DNA from: Ignelater luminosus
Taxonomy: Eukaryota > Arthropoda > Insecta > Coleoptera > Elateridae
Assembly: GCA_011009095.1 (NCBI GenBank)
Contig: VTPC01091250.1
Span: 39,038 to 103,037, forward strand
Direction of reading: 5' to 3'
Length of the DNA stretch: 64,000 nucleotides
Part shown: positions 35,391-48,430 of the stretch, one piece after another
How positions within the stretch are numbered: position 1 is the first letter of the stretch
How the letters are laid out: the number at the start of each line of letters is the position of its first letter
The notes under the pieces: generated by a model
Databases searched by the model: none
The model's input: the letters and a program-made list of their open reading frames with translations, nothing else
What the model was told of the DNA's origin: nothing
Translations under genes and position numbers: made by a program

Positions 35391-38300
35391 GCTTTGCATA
35401 TTGTAATTTTTATAATTTTCTAAAATTGTATTCTCATTGGGGGCCAATCTCAATTTATATTTTACTCTTTCCTGGTTTTGACAATGTAGGGAAGATAATT
35501 CTGAGAAGTACTCGCTACTAGAGTATATCATAATAAAAATCTTCACTGATCGTTTTTCCGATCTTCTCAGATACAATGCACATTGCAACTTTTAAAAGTC
35601 ATTTCAGTATCTTAATGTTAGAACATTGACATGAATCCTTGCTATTATTTCTTGCTTTTATTTTTATTATAGGTACAGCAAGTTGCTTCAATGTATAGGT
35701 AATAATTATGCTACTTCTTAATGTTTATGTAACATGCAGGTAAACTTGAATATGTTCATTTTACCGTAAAATCACCAACTGGAGACTGATATAATCCATT
35801 TTCTGCGGGTTTTCAGGAAGATGAACTCATATTTCCTTTTTGATTAACTAACAATTCAAATTCTTAAGCTGAAATTTTGCTATTTTGTATATTCATGTTC
35901 AACAACCTCCGCAGCTTTTAATTCTTGGAATATCTCCTTATATTTTTATTGCAAAAATAGATGAGGTTTTCGATAATAACGTTACAGTTTTTAGTTGGAT
36001 GCTTTCACGCTCAAGCAACTACGAGGAATTAATCGATATCTACTTTTAACGGTACTAGGATGTTTTTCTCTTTTATTTTGATATAATGCTAAAATTCTTT
36101 TTCTAGATATTTTCGGTTTGGGTTTACCAATATTTTGAAGCAGATTAAGATAATTAAGTAAATACTTTAGATATTTACTTTTTTAGCGCAAAAGAAGTAA
36201 ATTTAATTTTTATCTTCACTGAACAGATAAATGGATGATAGATAAAATAATACAAACAATGAAATTTTTTAAGTCAATCTAATTATTACTGAAAGTTGAC
36301 AATTTAACAATTCATCGATTTAAAAAAGGAATACGTTTTTAAATAAACTGAGTTTTAATTGCTAGAAAACTGAGTTTTATTCCTACACACAAAATTAAAT
36401 AAAATCCTTATTATTCATAAATATGCAAATTAGGATTTTGATTGTTGAAAGCAAATGTCCTTTGATTAATCTTGATGAATATTTAGTAGATTTTATCTAG
36501 TAAGCAATAAGCATAAGCAAAAGAAGTGTAGTAATCTCTAGGAAATTAATTTGCTAATGAGATCTTCATTTTCTTTCTTTTTTTGCTTTGTAGTACTCTA
36601 ATTTATTCCTGATGTGTATCTATTAAATTATTTGTTAATATTTACATGTCAAAAGTTTCTGTACGTAATTGTTGACTATAGCTTTTGAATTATTATAGAT
36701 TTTAAAAGTAAGTTTTTTGTCAGATTAATAAATGTTTAATTTAGTGTTACTGTGGTATGCTGACGAAGTCAAACTTAGCGGACGAAACGTTCGGATTGTC
36801 AGTACTTATTTCTTCAATACAGGAAAAGAGGCATGCTGTGTTGACGGTAAGATAAAGAGCCATCTCTCTGGAACTAAACCATCGATTACTAGAGATAACG
36901 CACTTCCTTAATTCTATTATCTCATATGAACAGATGAGTTCCAGAAATTTATTGTACCGCTGTTTTTGTATGTGTTGTTTTTTTACGGAAAATAAGGTTT
37001 TTGTTTATTTCAAACTGCTTGAATATGAAATGATTCTGCTCTGTACCTTAAGGCCTTGCCGAAAGCATGTATAGATGAGTATATAATTTTCTGGATTGAT
37101 GTAGTGTTTCTTATTGTATTCACATCTATCCACAGAGAATTGTCAACCACATCTGAATCTCATTTTGCTTCTCTTCATGTCGTGTGTAAAACTTGGCAAG
37201 ATTCTTTTGTATGTTATATACACTGCCAAGTAGTTAGAAGCCAATGATTAATTTCGGCTATATAAACGACAATTAATTTTGTAATGTTTGTTTTAAAATA
37301 TCTTAATAAAATTAGGTTTTAGAAACCAGAGCCACTAATTGTAATTAGCAAAGATCAAAAAATGATGTTAAATCTCAATTAGGTACTTACTCTAAAGATG
37401 TTTGGTGAAATGAAATATTTTAGGTTGTTGTTCTATAAAAACATTTTACAACTAAAGATCTTTATTTACTGAACTCTAAGTTTGAATTGGAAATCATGCA
37501 TTTTGCATCCACTAAAAAATTGTTTTCGTATGTAAATGTTTTATTTATTTGGTTGCAACACGAAGCGTTGTCTGCAACATTTGGGTTCTAGAGCCTACAC
37601 GTAAATCACTAAATGGAATGATTATATTATTATTACATTGTAGCTTTTTGCGGTTCAATTAACTACCTTAAATAAATAATCTAAAACTATACATGAACAT
37701 TTAAAATGTTAAAATACAAGCCAATGATGAAGGCTTATAATCCATATTTATGAAAATAGAGATTAGCTACTTGGAACTAGATGGGAAAGAAGTAAATAAG
37801 TTTCTTTATATTTTCTTACTAGAAAAATACAACAAAAAAAGTCATCAATATCAATAAGTAATTTTTCCTTAACCAGTCTTCAGTACCTGTATGAGGTACT
37901 TCTCAGACCCATCTTCATCAAAATGTTCCAAATTAGTAAGTTTGATAAAACCGAAGAAAACGTGCTGCACATGATACTTATAGTGTCTAACGAAAAATGC
38001 TGCTAGGCTATGGGTGTCCCAACTAATCAGAGATGTAATAATCACCACATGGTACTAAGCTGTTTGGTTTCTAAGTTTTGTACCAAAAGCTGTGTGTGAA
38101 TATGTTTTCTTCATTAAATTTTCGTAAAAGTTCATCAAGCACAGAACATCATAGAAATGGCAGATACTTCATCTGGGGATATTTGCGGCTTGTATGCCAT
38201 AGCAAAACTCTTTGGATTTTACTTTTTAATCTGGTATGGTATCATTTTATAGTTTTCGTGTTCAATAAAAAAAATCTGCGTGCTATAGTATGTATGTATA

Positions 38301-39317
38301 ATTATTGGACATTAGCAGTCTCGGTTTCTCATTGAAACTGTCTTAATTAGTTAGTTTTATAGTATTGATATTTGATGATTTTATTTTCCCTGCAAGGTTC
38401 TCCACTTATTTCAATTCAATGTCATGTTAAGAATATTCAAAATAATCCCGCTCATGCTTAGTAGAAATTTATTCGTACGTTTTAGTTTAAATGACATTTT
38501 TTTATTATTAACCTTTTTATGGGGAAGTTCTAATGTAATTAAAAAAATACATTCTTGTAATTACTTTTGTATACATTATAGTAAATAGTCACGAATGTTG
38601 GTTAATTATTCTTTTCATTATCAGTACAATTACTTTCTTATAAGATAAAATTACAGGAGTGGAACAAAGAATTTTTATTGTAATAGTTTAACTGAGCATT
38701 GGTATAGAAGTTTTAATACAATTTATACCTTCAGAAACCGTCTTATATTGTATCAAACTTTAGACCGTGTTGTTCCTACCTGGTTTTAAAACTTATAAAA
38801 TATTTATCTTTGAAGTTTACCCCAAATTGTTTCTTTGAAATAAAATTTGACAAGTCTAACTTTACAGAAGAATATCCAGATGGCTAAAACTTTTTTTCTT
38901 GTGGTAACTTCTATAAGAATGACTCGTTATGTTGTAAGCAAATACAGCGCAAGAACACTTAATTACCGCGGAACGACGAATTTGCTTTATTAGCCCAGCG
39001 TGCCAAGATAAATATTTTGCGAGGACTTCCCGCCTTACATCAGAATTTTTAATAAAACCAGAGTTTTAATCTTTCTTTTATGTTTACTGCGCTACTAATA
39101 AATTTGCCTCCTAATGTAGGCCTTACCTTTTCCGGAATTATACCGTACAGTTTACGTCGAGAAAATCCTGGTTTCCCCCAATTTAATTTATCTAGGGGCA
39201 TTACCTCGTCATAATATTTTTATAAAATTATAAAATCCTTCCTATATTAAGGTTTCTCTGGAATATTAAAAATACTTTGTTAAGACCTTCTATAGTACAT
39301 GGCGGCCGTATATTTCT
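35391..39317. other. Gene-free AT-rich DNA
   Basis: No gene recognised. A CTGACGAAGTC...GGACGAAACG motif pair at 36770-36789 resembles ends of Penelope-like elements and is discussed as a finding. The last ~400 bases (38960-39317) are less AT-rich but carry no assignable motif. Confidence 0.45.
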
Positions 39318-40205
39318 ACGGCTTCTATACTTATGTCAAAACATAATTAGGTCGGCTTCTGTTAGAAGAAAATTGTAAGTTATTTGATTATCGAAATTAC
39401 TTATAACGTAGCGCTTTTCCCAAAAATTACGATCCGTCGATAACGAGGAGTTAATTTTAATCTAGGGTTAACCTGTAAAAACAATATTTTATAGAATGGG
39501 AAAACACGGTTCACTTAAATCTTGATTAAAATTTCGTCTGAATGTCGGGAACAATTTTCAACAGCTGAAAATGAAAACCTCTATTCTGAATCGGTTTCGC
39601 TTAGAATATTTGAACAGAGCAAACTGGGCACGTATCAAAAGCAGCAAGCAAATGGGGTCTCGTGTTTGGGTTTTCGCGTTTACAAATTAAAATTGATATA
39701 CCTAACCCAAAATGGTAGGAAATCCTCTTTAAGGTGTATTTTGGTAAAAGAAGCACGACCCACGGCTTCTATACTTATGTCAAAACATAATTAGGTCGGC
39801 TTCTGTTAGAAGAAAATTGTAAGTTATTTGATTATCGAAATTACTTATAACGTAGCGCTTTTCCCAAAAATTACGATCCGTCGATAACGAGGAGTTAATT
39901 TTAATCTAGGGTTAACCTGTAAAAACAATATTTTATAGAATGGGAAAACACGGTTCACTTAAATCTTGATTAAAATTTCGTCTGAATGTCGGGAACAATT
40001 TTCAACAGCTGAAAATGAAAACCTCTATTCTGAATCGGTTTCGCTTAGAATATTTGAACAGAGCAAACTGGGCACGTATCAAAAGCAGCAAGCAAATGGG
40101 GTCTCGTGTTTGGGTTTTCGCGTTTACAAATTAAAATTGATATACCTAACCCAAAATGGTAGGAAATCCTCTTTAAGGTGTATTTTGGTAAAAGAAGCAC
40201 GACCC
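39318..40205. repeat. Exact 444-bp tandem duplication
   Basis: The unit 39318-39761 is followed immediately by 39762-40205. Read through by eye I find no difference between the two copies. Both begin ACGGCTTCTATACTTATG and end AAGAAGCACGACCC. An open frame of about 80 codons is repeated in both copies, but it has no recognisable domain and probably arises by chance. Complete identity points to a very recent event or an assembly artefact. Confidence 0.92.
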
Positions 40206-41157
40206 TACTAAACGGAAATAGTTTATTTTCATAATTTAAACTATGTTAATATTGAAACTAAAAAGGTCGACTAAATGCAAATTTTTACTAACATGTTATC
40301 CATACCTTTCAATATTAACATTATTATTAGATGAAATTTGTTTAGTTAATATAAATTTTTAATGCTGAAATGCGTTGTTAGAAATTAGCAGTCTCTAGTT
40401 TCCAGCAATAATTGTGCCAGTCAGAAATATTAACGTTAGCTATAAACATTCATTATATAATCATAAACGCTAATAATCTTAATAAGCTTTTATTGACGAT
40501 TACCGTTTGGATTAGTTTCGAATTCTACGAGAAATACATACTGATACTATTCTGTTATGTTTTTGATGTTTGTAATTTTAAGTATTTAAGCAATAAATTA
40601 CAACAATAAAACACTAGAAATAAGGTATACAAATAACTAATCTAAGTAAGTAATCTACCTAAATTTTATGAGACGTGACCTTTATTTGCTGATTTATTTT
40701 GTAATTCTAAGATTACATAATATCTCATGGTAAGGTTTAAATAGATCCTGTGTACGAATTCTGCCGTCATTTCAGTTAAAAGCATTGATTATTGGTTAAA
40801 AGCGATTTCATTACATTCCGCAAGCAGTGTATATAATAGCACCTCATCTAAGAACTATACGAGTAGGAATGAGATGTATCGTAGTTATGTAAATATTTAG
40901 TATACACATTATAAAAACTTTTCGGAGATTTTTTCAACAACGTAAGCTTGTGAAATCTTGATAATTAAGATAATTTTGTTTCTCCTTCATTATAATAAGT
41001 ACATTAAAAAGTTCGAATTAATTTGATCAAAAATAAGATGGTCAAAGGAAAAAAAGATCAAAATGAATTTGGTCTAAAATAAATGTAGACTTGAAAACCA
41101 ATGTTTCATTCATTCAAACTAGTATTATTTTTATTCTTTTGCTGATGCCGTTAAATA
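40206..41157. other. Gene-free AT-rich DNA
   Basis: No gene, repeat or motif that I can support in this interval. Confidence 0.5.
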
Positions 41158-41159
41158 TA

Positions 41160-42475
41160 CAGGGTGTATCGAAAAGGAATTTTCCTTTATAAATTAAAGA
41201 CGTAAATCTGCTATTAAAGTTTTCCTTTGACGTCTAGTTTTTCAAAAAACAAAATTATTAAAATTTTATACCAAAGAACACTATTTGCCGAGAAACTTAA
41301 TACTTAAAGTATTATACTTTTCAAATGCGGTTTATTTTTTAACAAAGAACTAATAAGTTTTCATACTGTTTACTGAATTTGTGAAAAAGTTACTTTTTTC
41401 CAGCACATTAATATTCGTAATCTGCAATTTTGCACAACTGATAACACTGCCTTATGTGATATATTAGTGTGCTGTGCTTATTTAAGTTTCATTGTCATCA
41501 TCTGTCCATACCGTAAACTTACGTTGTTTAGCAGAAATTAAAATTATTCGGTTACAAATTACATCTTGGATGAGTGTACCGACATGATTTTAATTTATGG
41601 TGCCTGTAACAGGAATTCCGCAGAAGCCGTAAGGCAATATGCACTTCAATATCCAGCACGACGGTACCTAAGTACAACTGTAATTCGATTTTTGGCGCGA
41701 AGATTTAGAGAAATGGGTAATTTAGCATCTATGTATTTCATCTCTTGATTGGGGCAGACCACGAACAGTTAGGACGCCTGAACACAGATGATGCTGTTCT
41801 ACAATCAATCGAGAACAATCCCGGAAAAAGCACACGAAGTTTAGCACGAGAATTAGGTCTATAGCATGGAACTGTTCATAGGATTCTTCAAGAAGAAAGC
41901 CTATAGTGCACAAAGTCTTCTATCTGAAGATAATAATCGAAAGATTCAATTTAACAATTAAATCATCATGAAAATGATCCCAATTTTATCTCATGCATTC
42001 TTTGGGCGATCAATAACCAATATTGGTGTGGTAGTGTATTTAATATACACAATGGTCATCAATGAGCTGAAGAAAACTCTCACACATTAAGAAAGCACTT
42101 AAGCCTTAAGAAAATTGTTTACCAAACGTTAGTACTAAATCTTGAAAATCGTCAAGCTCGAATTAACAATGCTGCGACTACCATTACCAAAATAATGTAA
42201 CGAACGGTTAACCAATTACCAATCAATGCTGTGAAACGTATTGAAATTGGAGGAAGTCATTTTGAACACTTGCTCAACTGTTGTTATCTTTTTTTTAATT
42301 TCGTTAAAACATGTTTTACCACTTCTTAATTTACTATTCTATTATTAATTAGTTCTAAAATCACTTGTTAATTTTTTGTAACTAATAATACAGTTAAAGT
42401 CGTTCTAAATACATTTCTATCGAGTTTGCTTTAGAATTTAAGCGACTTTTATGTCAAAGGTGACTCGATTCCCTG
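41160..42475 (+). mobile_element. Tc1/mariner-superfamily element with both ends
   Basis: The left end reads CAGGGTGTATCGAAAAGG from 41160. The right end, read on the minus strand from 42475, is CAGGGAATCGAGTCACC. Both are flanked by TA (41158-41159 and 42476-42477), the expected Tc1/mariner target duplication. The 1316-bp body contains a plus-strand transposase pseudogene. The interior is shorter than a full autonomous copy would need, and a middle section of the catalytic domain is missing. Confidence 0.75.
41566..42273 (+). pseudogene. DDE transposase remnant with DUF4817-type N-terminus
   Basis: The N-terminus MDECTDMILIYGACNRNSAE matches a helix-turn-helix domain (DUF4817-type) common in insect transposases. 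It is followed by AEAVRQYALQYPARR and VIRFLARRFREMGNLAS, ending at a stop at 41746-41748. Shifted frames then give GRPRTVRTPEH, AVLQSIENNPGKSTRSLARE, HGTVHRILQEESL, and a FISCILW site where the expected following T-D-E (first catalytic Asp) is lost. After a deletion of most of the catalytic core, the C-terminal IEIGGSHFEHLL tail is intact. It is inactive. Assignment rests on motif recognition and on the surrounding terminal repeats. Confidence 0.8.
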
Positions 42476-43190
42476 TACCAATGCTTTAAAAGAGCATACC
42501 ACTGTTGTCATGTTGATCTTTTTCTAACATGATACTAACAGAAAGAAATAAGAAATGAGAAGAAGAAGAAATAAGAACTTTTTGATAACGAATTTCTGTA
42601 CTATATAAACCAAGGAATAGTGCTGTATAGTTTATGTAAAACCTTTTTGATACATCCTTATGTATAAGTATTAAGTCTACATATATGGAAATACAACTTA
42701 ATAAGATAGATATAAACATTTTTGTAACTTATCTGATAACTTGAAAATATTGAATAGGATCTAAGAATAAAACTACGAACTTTGGTGTAGATTCCTATGG
42801 CACATGTTAAAGGCGACTTGGCATCGATTCTTACCACAGTTGTCAGGGAATCGCATGTGCTTTCCACTAAATACTTATTGTGTTGCTACTTTTGGCCATG
42901 TCTACATACTAATGGACGGTTACAGTCAAAAATATTTTCAATACAAAGATTTAGAGTAGGGTTTGTGTGTTACTTAAGTCTAGAAACTGAGGTCTTGAAA
43001 TATTTGACTTTCAATCTTCTTACTGGGTCAATTTCATTTCGATCTTTTTATTGTTTGATGATTTTATTTAATTTGATCTTTTCATTTCAAATTTTTTGAT
43101 TTTCGATCTTTTAAACCAGATTTATTATAGTATTTTGCTGAAAGATTAGATTGATTTCTAGAATTGCATTGTACTGGGTTTTTTTGTACC
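42476..43190. other. Gene-free AT-rich DNA
   Basis: A purine-rich tract (AGAAGAAGAAGAAATAAG) lies near 42555. Nothing else can be supported. Confidence 0.45.
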
Positions 43191-43670
43191 TTTCGGCATA
43201 ATTTGTTTGCAGATGATACAATGATTCTTTATACAATAGAATCTTTCCCAGGTTGAACTAGGGTTCGGGGACAAACTCCAATTTTGTCTAGTAGATTTAC
43301 ATTACAGAAGTATTTTTAATGAAAAGAAACTAGAAGCTTTATATTATGTCTTTGCGCAGCCCCACTTTAGCTACGACATAATTACCTGAGACCCTGGAAA
43401 AGGAGGAACTCCTAACTCTCGCTTGACAAAATTACAAACTATTCAAAAATAAATCGTAAAGATCATATAAAAAAAAATATTTCATAATTCCACCGCACAA
43501 TCTCGGGTATCTATTTTAAGGTCAGAAATGAAAAGAAAACTTACAATTAGATAAATCGTTTTTCCTCTGGAGTTACGTCTAGCACGTCCCTTCCTGAAGG
43601 AAGATTTTGCTAGAAGAGATGCTTTTATGCGACAACGAAATTTGGTATGTACACATTACTATTATATTAA
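43191..43670 (+). pseudogene. LINE reverse-transcriptase C-terminal fragment
   Basis: The plus strand reads LFADDTMILY at 43203-43232, the catalytic A-D-D box of a non-LTR reverse transcriptase. Scattered C-terminal pieces follow in shifted frames: LLTLAYKITNYSKI-like, TISGIYFKVRNEKK-like and ARPFLKEDFARRDAF. The latter two resemble the thumb/C-terminal tail of CR1/Jockey-type proteins. Upstream domains are absent, so this is a 5'-truncated insertion. It is separate from the LINE at 32-35 kb, and whether it is the same family is not clear. Confidence 0.55.
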
Positions 43671-46600
43671 AGCTTTTATTTATACTTATTTTGTAGAAAC
43701 TGGTTTCGTTTCAAGATTGGTTTTGGGGGTTGAGAGGTAACAACTTATTTTGTGATGTTTATCACTTTCAAGCTTCTTCCAGATTTGTTTAAAGTAATAC
43801 ATCGTATTTACTGTTTGGTAATTATCTTTATTGATCTCGCGGTTGTATTAATGTAACACAAGAACTTGTTCATGACGTTCTTTAGAAGGAGAGGAGGGGT
43901 ATTAAAAGTTCAAAAACGAGATTGTTGGAGGATGGTTCAAGACATATTGTATGATATTATATTTTGTGATATCAGTCAGTTTAGTCTTTTAAATTTGATA
44001 ATAAAACACTGGAATTATTCGTTTTTTCTGTTGATGTATATCATAACCCTCAATTAAAGAGGCTTTGTCACTCATTTAGGTTTCTTACGATAAATTTGGC
44101 TTCATAAGGTTTTCTGGTAGATGTCAGTTACTTTATTCGAAATAAATTATATCACCTTTTCAAAGCTGTATTGACTATCTTTTCAATTTTGTGTTTTTTC
44201 TATAGATAACTGCGTTATTCAATATGTTTTAACCAGCGATTGTTAGTACCCGACCCAATTGCAATTCATTTATTACTTATTAAGAATTCAGCACCTTCTT
44301 CTGTGGCTATAAGCTATTTCTTTCTATATACTCCATACACCGCTTGTTTCAGATTCTATCTTTCCTGCAAATAATAAATAAAAACGCTGGAGCACGAGTC
44401 ACTTTGAACTAATTAAGAGATTACTAGAATAAAAACCAAAGTAACTAAATGTCAATACAGTAAAGATAGATACTTTGTCAAGCACTATTGTTGGTGGAAA
44501 CCTTAGTCATCGGTGGACATGACCGTAGTTGTTCTTACGTCATTACACTATGCGACGCTAATCTTTTTCAAAAATGGTTTATACAAATAGCGTAATCAAC
44601 ACTTCAATTGTTCAGAGGCAGTGTTAATATTATTCAGTTAACCTAAACTTTACCATAGTCTCCTGGCATAATTAAATAAACTTTTGTTTTCTAAGAGTCT
44701 CTGCCTTCCCAATTCTGGTCGCCCATAGAACGAAAACGGCCATAGGATTGAATTGTGGTAATAGACTTTTTTGTTCGGCATGAAAAGAGATACAGAATCA
44801 CGGAATGAACAGATTTCACCTAAAGACAATTTACATAAGATAGTTTTCTAGGTCTACTTCAATTCCTTTATGTAGCCTTTATTTATATTTATTTTAGTTG
44901 CAACCAACAGCTAGTGGCTATTATAGGTCAGGAGGAATAACGTAAGTTTTTTGTTAATTACGAAATAGTCTGGCCGTTACGTGTTTGCTTAAAAATAGAT
45001 TGCGATCCTCTTTGTTAAAGTAATATCGTAAATAAAAAATTCTGATTGCTAGCTTAGTTTACATAAATATTGGTGGCCCATAAAAAAAGAAGGAATAGAT
45101 TCATGGGACGATTTCGGCTTAACTTCAGTTGTTTAAATACGGCTTTTGTGAAAAATCCGCTACAGCTATGAATTTGTTTTTATTTTAACAATCGAATTAT
45201 TTCTGTAAAAGTAAGAATTACAACGGTAAAACAACTGTCCCTTATTAACCATTGTTTTAAATTAAACAAAAACGAAACTTTGTCCGAGTAAAGCACTAGC
45301 AAAGAGGCTTTAATACTTTTTCATACTTTTATTACTAAATGTTGAAGGGAAAATTCTGAGAAAACAAATTTTTTTATTGATGATATTTAGGTCATCTTGA
45401 TTATAAATAAGTAATCTTGCCATAACTTTTACAGTCTAATACTTTACATTAAATTTATTACCCAGAAACTTGAGAAAATACCTTTTTTGAGTGTAAATTG
45501 TTAAAATTCAGGGTTTCGGAGTGATATAGTTTTCATATAACGCGTCAGTTTATCGAATGAACCCTTTTCGAACAAAAGAGGTACCGTACTAAAATTTTTT
45601 TATGGTCTATATTGAATTTTTATCGTCCTGCATTTTATGGTCAACCTTAATTCAAGAAATGTCCGTTTGCCTTTCTTGAAAAATCCGATCCTATTTGAAT
45701 GTACAAAAATGTAGAAAATTTCTAGGATTGATACTGCCGAGAAGTTTGTTTTATAAGTTACCAACATTTTTTGTAAAACTTTTGTTCTGAATGCAGCATT
45801 AATTGTTACACACCAACAATTTCTAGTTTATCGTAGGAATATACAGTTACAGTTGAAATGTGAAAGCAAGGAGGCTGAAGTTGAGATACGCAATTTCTAC
45901 CAAGTTTACCAAGTGTTGGATTTTGAGATAATTGCTCGTTTGATTAAATCGCATTCATGTAAAGCCAGACAATAGTGTATTGTATAGTGTGGAGTAACAC
46001 CCACTTAATTGAATTAGCTCCTTAGTCCTTAATCAATATAGACATACACCAGTCGACAAACAACAAGGCGAAATGGTAACATAATGTAAAATCAGTACGG
46101 GTCGTCATTTTAATGAACGGTCAGCCCAAAGGAAATGCACGAAACACCACAACATTCCGGAAATGGATATTCCTGGAGGAGATGGAGACGTTGAGGAGGT
46201 ATGCGGTTCAACCACCGTTACGTCCTTATTTGCGGGCGCGCAATAATAGATTAAGCAATTTACCCAGTCAACAAGACTAATCTAAAATCGAAAATCTTTC
46301 CAATCATCTACCAAGAATTTTAATTTATCTAACAATTAAAATTGACTGTTGGAGTAAAATTAATCCTTTTGTTCTATTATATGAGAACAACTTTTTGTTT
46401 TTCCCTCAAAACTTAAGAAATTGACGTAATTAAAAAAAACAACTGAATCATATTTAAGATTTTATTGAGACTAACCACCTAGCATAACTTACAGGTTTGT
46501 TGTAACTGATTTCTAACTTTCCAAATCTTTAATACAGGTAGAAAGCAAAGAAAAAGATAAATTAATGAATGATCTGAGTAATGTGAAATAACAGATTCTT

Positions 46601-47559
46601 TCAGAAAAATAATTGATTATACATATAAAATCAGATTAACTTAATCAATTTCTGCAGGAATTTAACTTAACGATCTATTTCTGAAATTAATTTTTCCTTA
46701 TTTATTTTTAAAAAAATGAACACGCCTATTATTCACCACAAACGCCAACTTACTATTATACTCGCATATTACTCTTATTTTCCGTGGCTTTTTTTTTAGA
46801 AAATAAACTAGTCGGTAAAACGAGAGCTAACAGCATGCCTTAATGCTTTTGCACCTCATTTTTATTGCGTGCTTGAAAATGCAAACCGTAAAGTCCCTAA
46901 TTAGATTTGTGACGTAATTACAAGTTAAGCCGAGTTGGAAATGCAGTCTAACTTTCCCATTCTCCATTGCTACACCTATTTTTCCATAAGGGTAAGTGCA
47001 GCCTTACATAAAAAAGTTTATTATTGTATCTTACTACGGACATATTTTTTTATTTATATATAATACGGTATTAAAGTTGTCCACTAAACCATAAACTAAA
47101 AGCTATTTCAAGAGAAATCCTGAAAATTTTATGAGTGACGCTAAAATCGTAAAATTTACTAAATGTAAAACAAAACATAAAGTTTAAAACCAAAACTATA
47201 AAATATTCATTAGAATTTATTACTACGTTTGTAGCTTATGATGTATACGCATATTTTATAATTTTATAAAACTTTAAAAAGGAGAGTAACGCCTAAACGA
47301 ATGAACAGAAAACTATGTAGTATACTAATGTGGCATGATTACCTACGTAGATACTTGGTAGTTTTTGCTTAAATTATAGATTAGGGAATTGCCACCAATT
47401 GGTGTCTTAATATTTTATTTACTAATGTTTTAATAAATTAATAAAAAGTAAACAAAGTACCACTAAAAAAAACAGTTACAACTGAGACTTTGCGTTGCAA
47501 GTTGACTCAATTGAGTTTCAACATAACAGAAAATTTATGTAGGTAGGTACATATATATG
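43671..47559. other. Gene-free AT-rich DNA
   Basis: No gene recognised. A slightly GC-richer patch at about 46060-46260 has no assignable protein or RNA motif. Confidence 0.45.
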
Positions 47560-47561
47560 TA

Positions 47562-47779
47562 CAGTCTTCTGCATAAATAACGTCCCAATATAATTTTCTA
47601 AATTATACAATTAACCAAATATACAAAATAATTTCCTATTAATTACGAAAAAATTATCTTTTGTCCTTTTAAAGACATAATTTGCTTAATGAATGCCGAG
47701 GCAAGTATTTTGTATTGTATTAATCTATTCACTAATAGTGTAAAAGAATTCACTCCGACATTATTTATGCAAAAAGTTG
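47562..47779. mobile_element. MITE family M1, copy 2
   Basis: Ends CAGTCTTCTGCATAAATAAC (left) and, on the minus strand, CAACTTTTTGCATAAATAAT (right) are flanked by TA at 47560-47561 and 47780-47781. The length is 218 bp, close to the 210-bp copy at 15866-16075. The interior keeps AACCAAATATACAAAAT and TATTAATTA words in the same order. The ends have diverged from one another, so this is an older copy. It is non-coding and probably mobilised by a Tc1/mariner transposase. Confidence 0.8.
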
Positions 47780-48312
47780 TACCTAAAACAACAGAAATTT
47801 AAAGTATCCACTGGAACTCTAATTTTTTGCGATGGTCGTGCTTACTACATTGTTTGCAACCAACACCATTCAATTTTTATTGCTTCATCGGTGAAGAAGT
47901 TTTTCGTCTGCTGTTTGTCTCGCAGTCGTTAATAATGGTCGCCAAAAAACCAAATTAAGCTTGAGTAATGATCTTGAAAATTTTTTTGTTACTATAGATT
48001 AGAATTGCTGTATAACGAATACAAAATACAATAGTACTACAAAATACTTTAATTTGTTGCGGTTCCAAAGAATTAATATTTTTTTAACAGTTTTTGTTTT
48101 CTAGCAAATTTTCGAAGTTTGAAAATTATTTCGTCCTTAAAGGTGAGGTAAAATTATCGTTTGACATGGATAAAATAAATAGGTACAAGGTGGTTTCAAT
48201 AAATGTTTTTTATTTCACTAATTCTCGCTAGATTAGGATTTCACTTGGATATCAAACTATTTTCAGTGTCCAAATACTAATTTTCTATTTCAAGAACTTT
48301 GATTGCGTAGCC
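47780..48312. other. Gene-free DNA
   Basis: Nothing supported in this interval. Confidence 0.45.
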
Positions 48313-48430
48313 CAGTGGTTCTCAGACTTTTATATACGCCTCCCTTTTTAACCTCGACAAATTCTGTGCCCCTCTTAATTAAATGTCAGTTGAGTAGCGC
48401 TGCCAACCCATTTAACCAAGATTATTTTTT
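48313..48430 (+). mobile_element. hAT transposon left end
   Basis: The sequence CAGTGGTTCTCAGACTTTTA followed by a C-rich GCCTCCC and, further on, GTGCCCCTC is the classic left terminus of hAT (Tip100/Charlie-like) elements. The 8 bases before it, GCGTAGCC, would be the target copy. No matching right end (GAGAACCACTG) was seen downstream, so the element is truncated or its other end has decayed. The right boundary given is arbitrary. Confidence 0.6.

Noticed and set aside
36765-36830. Functional hammerhead ribozyme
   Set aside because: The CTGACGA and GAAAC cores are present, but stem II has an A bulge and stem I does not pair, so activity is not supported; kept only as a motif-level finding.
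39522-40211. Two identical ~80-90 codon frames in the tandem duplication
   Set aside because: Repetition is due to the exact DNA duplication, not selection on protein; no domain and no upstream promoter or splice context.
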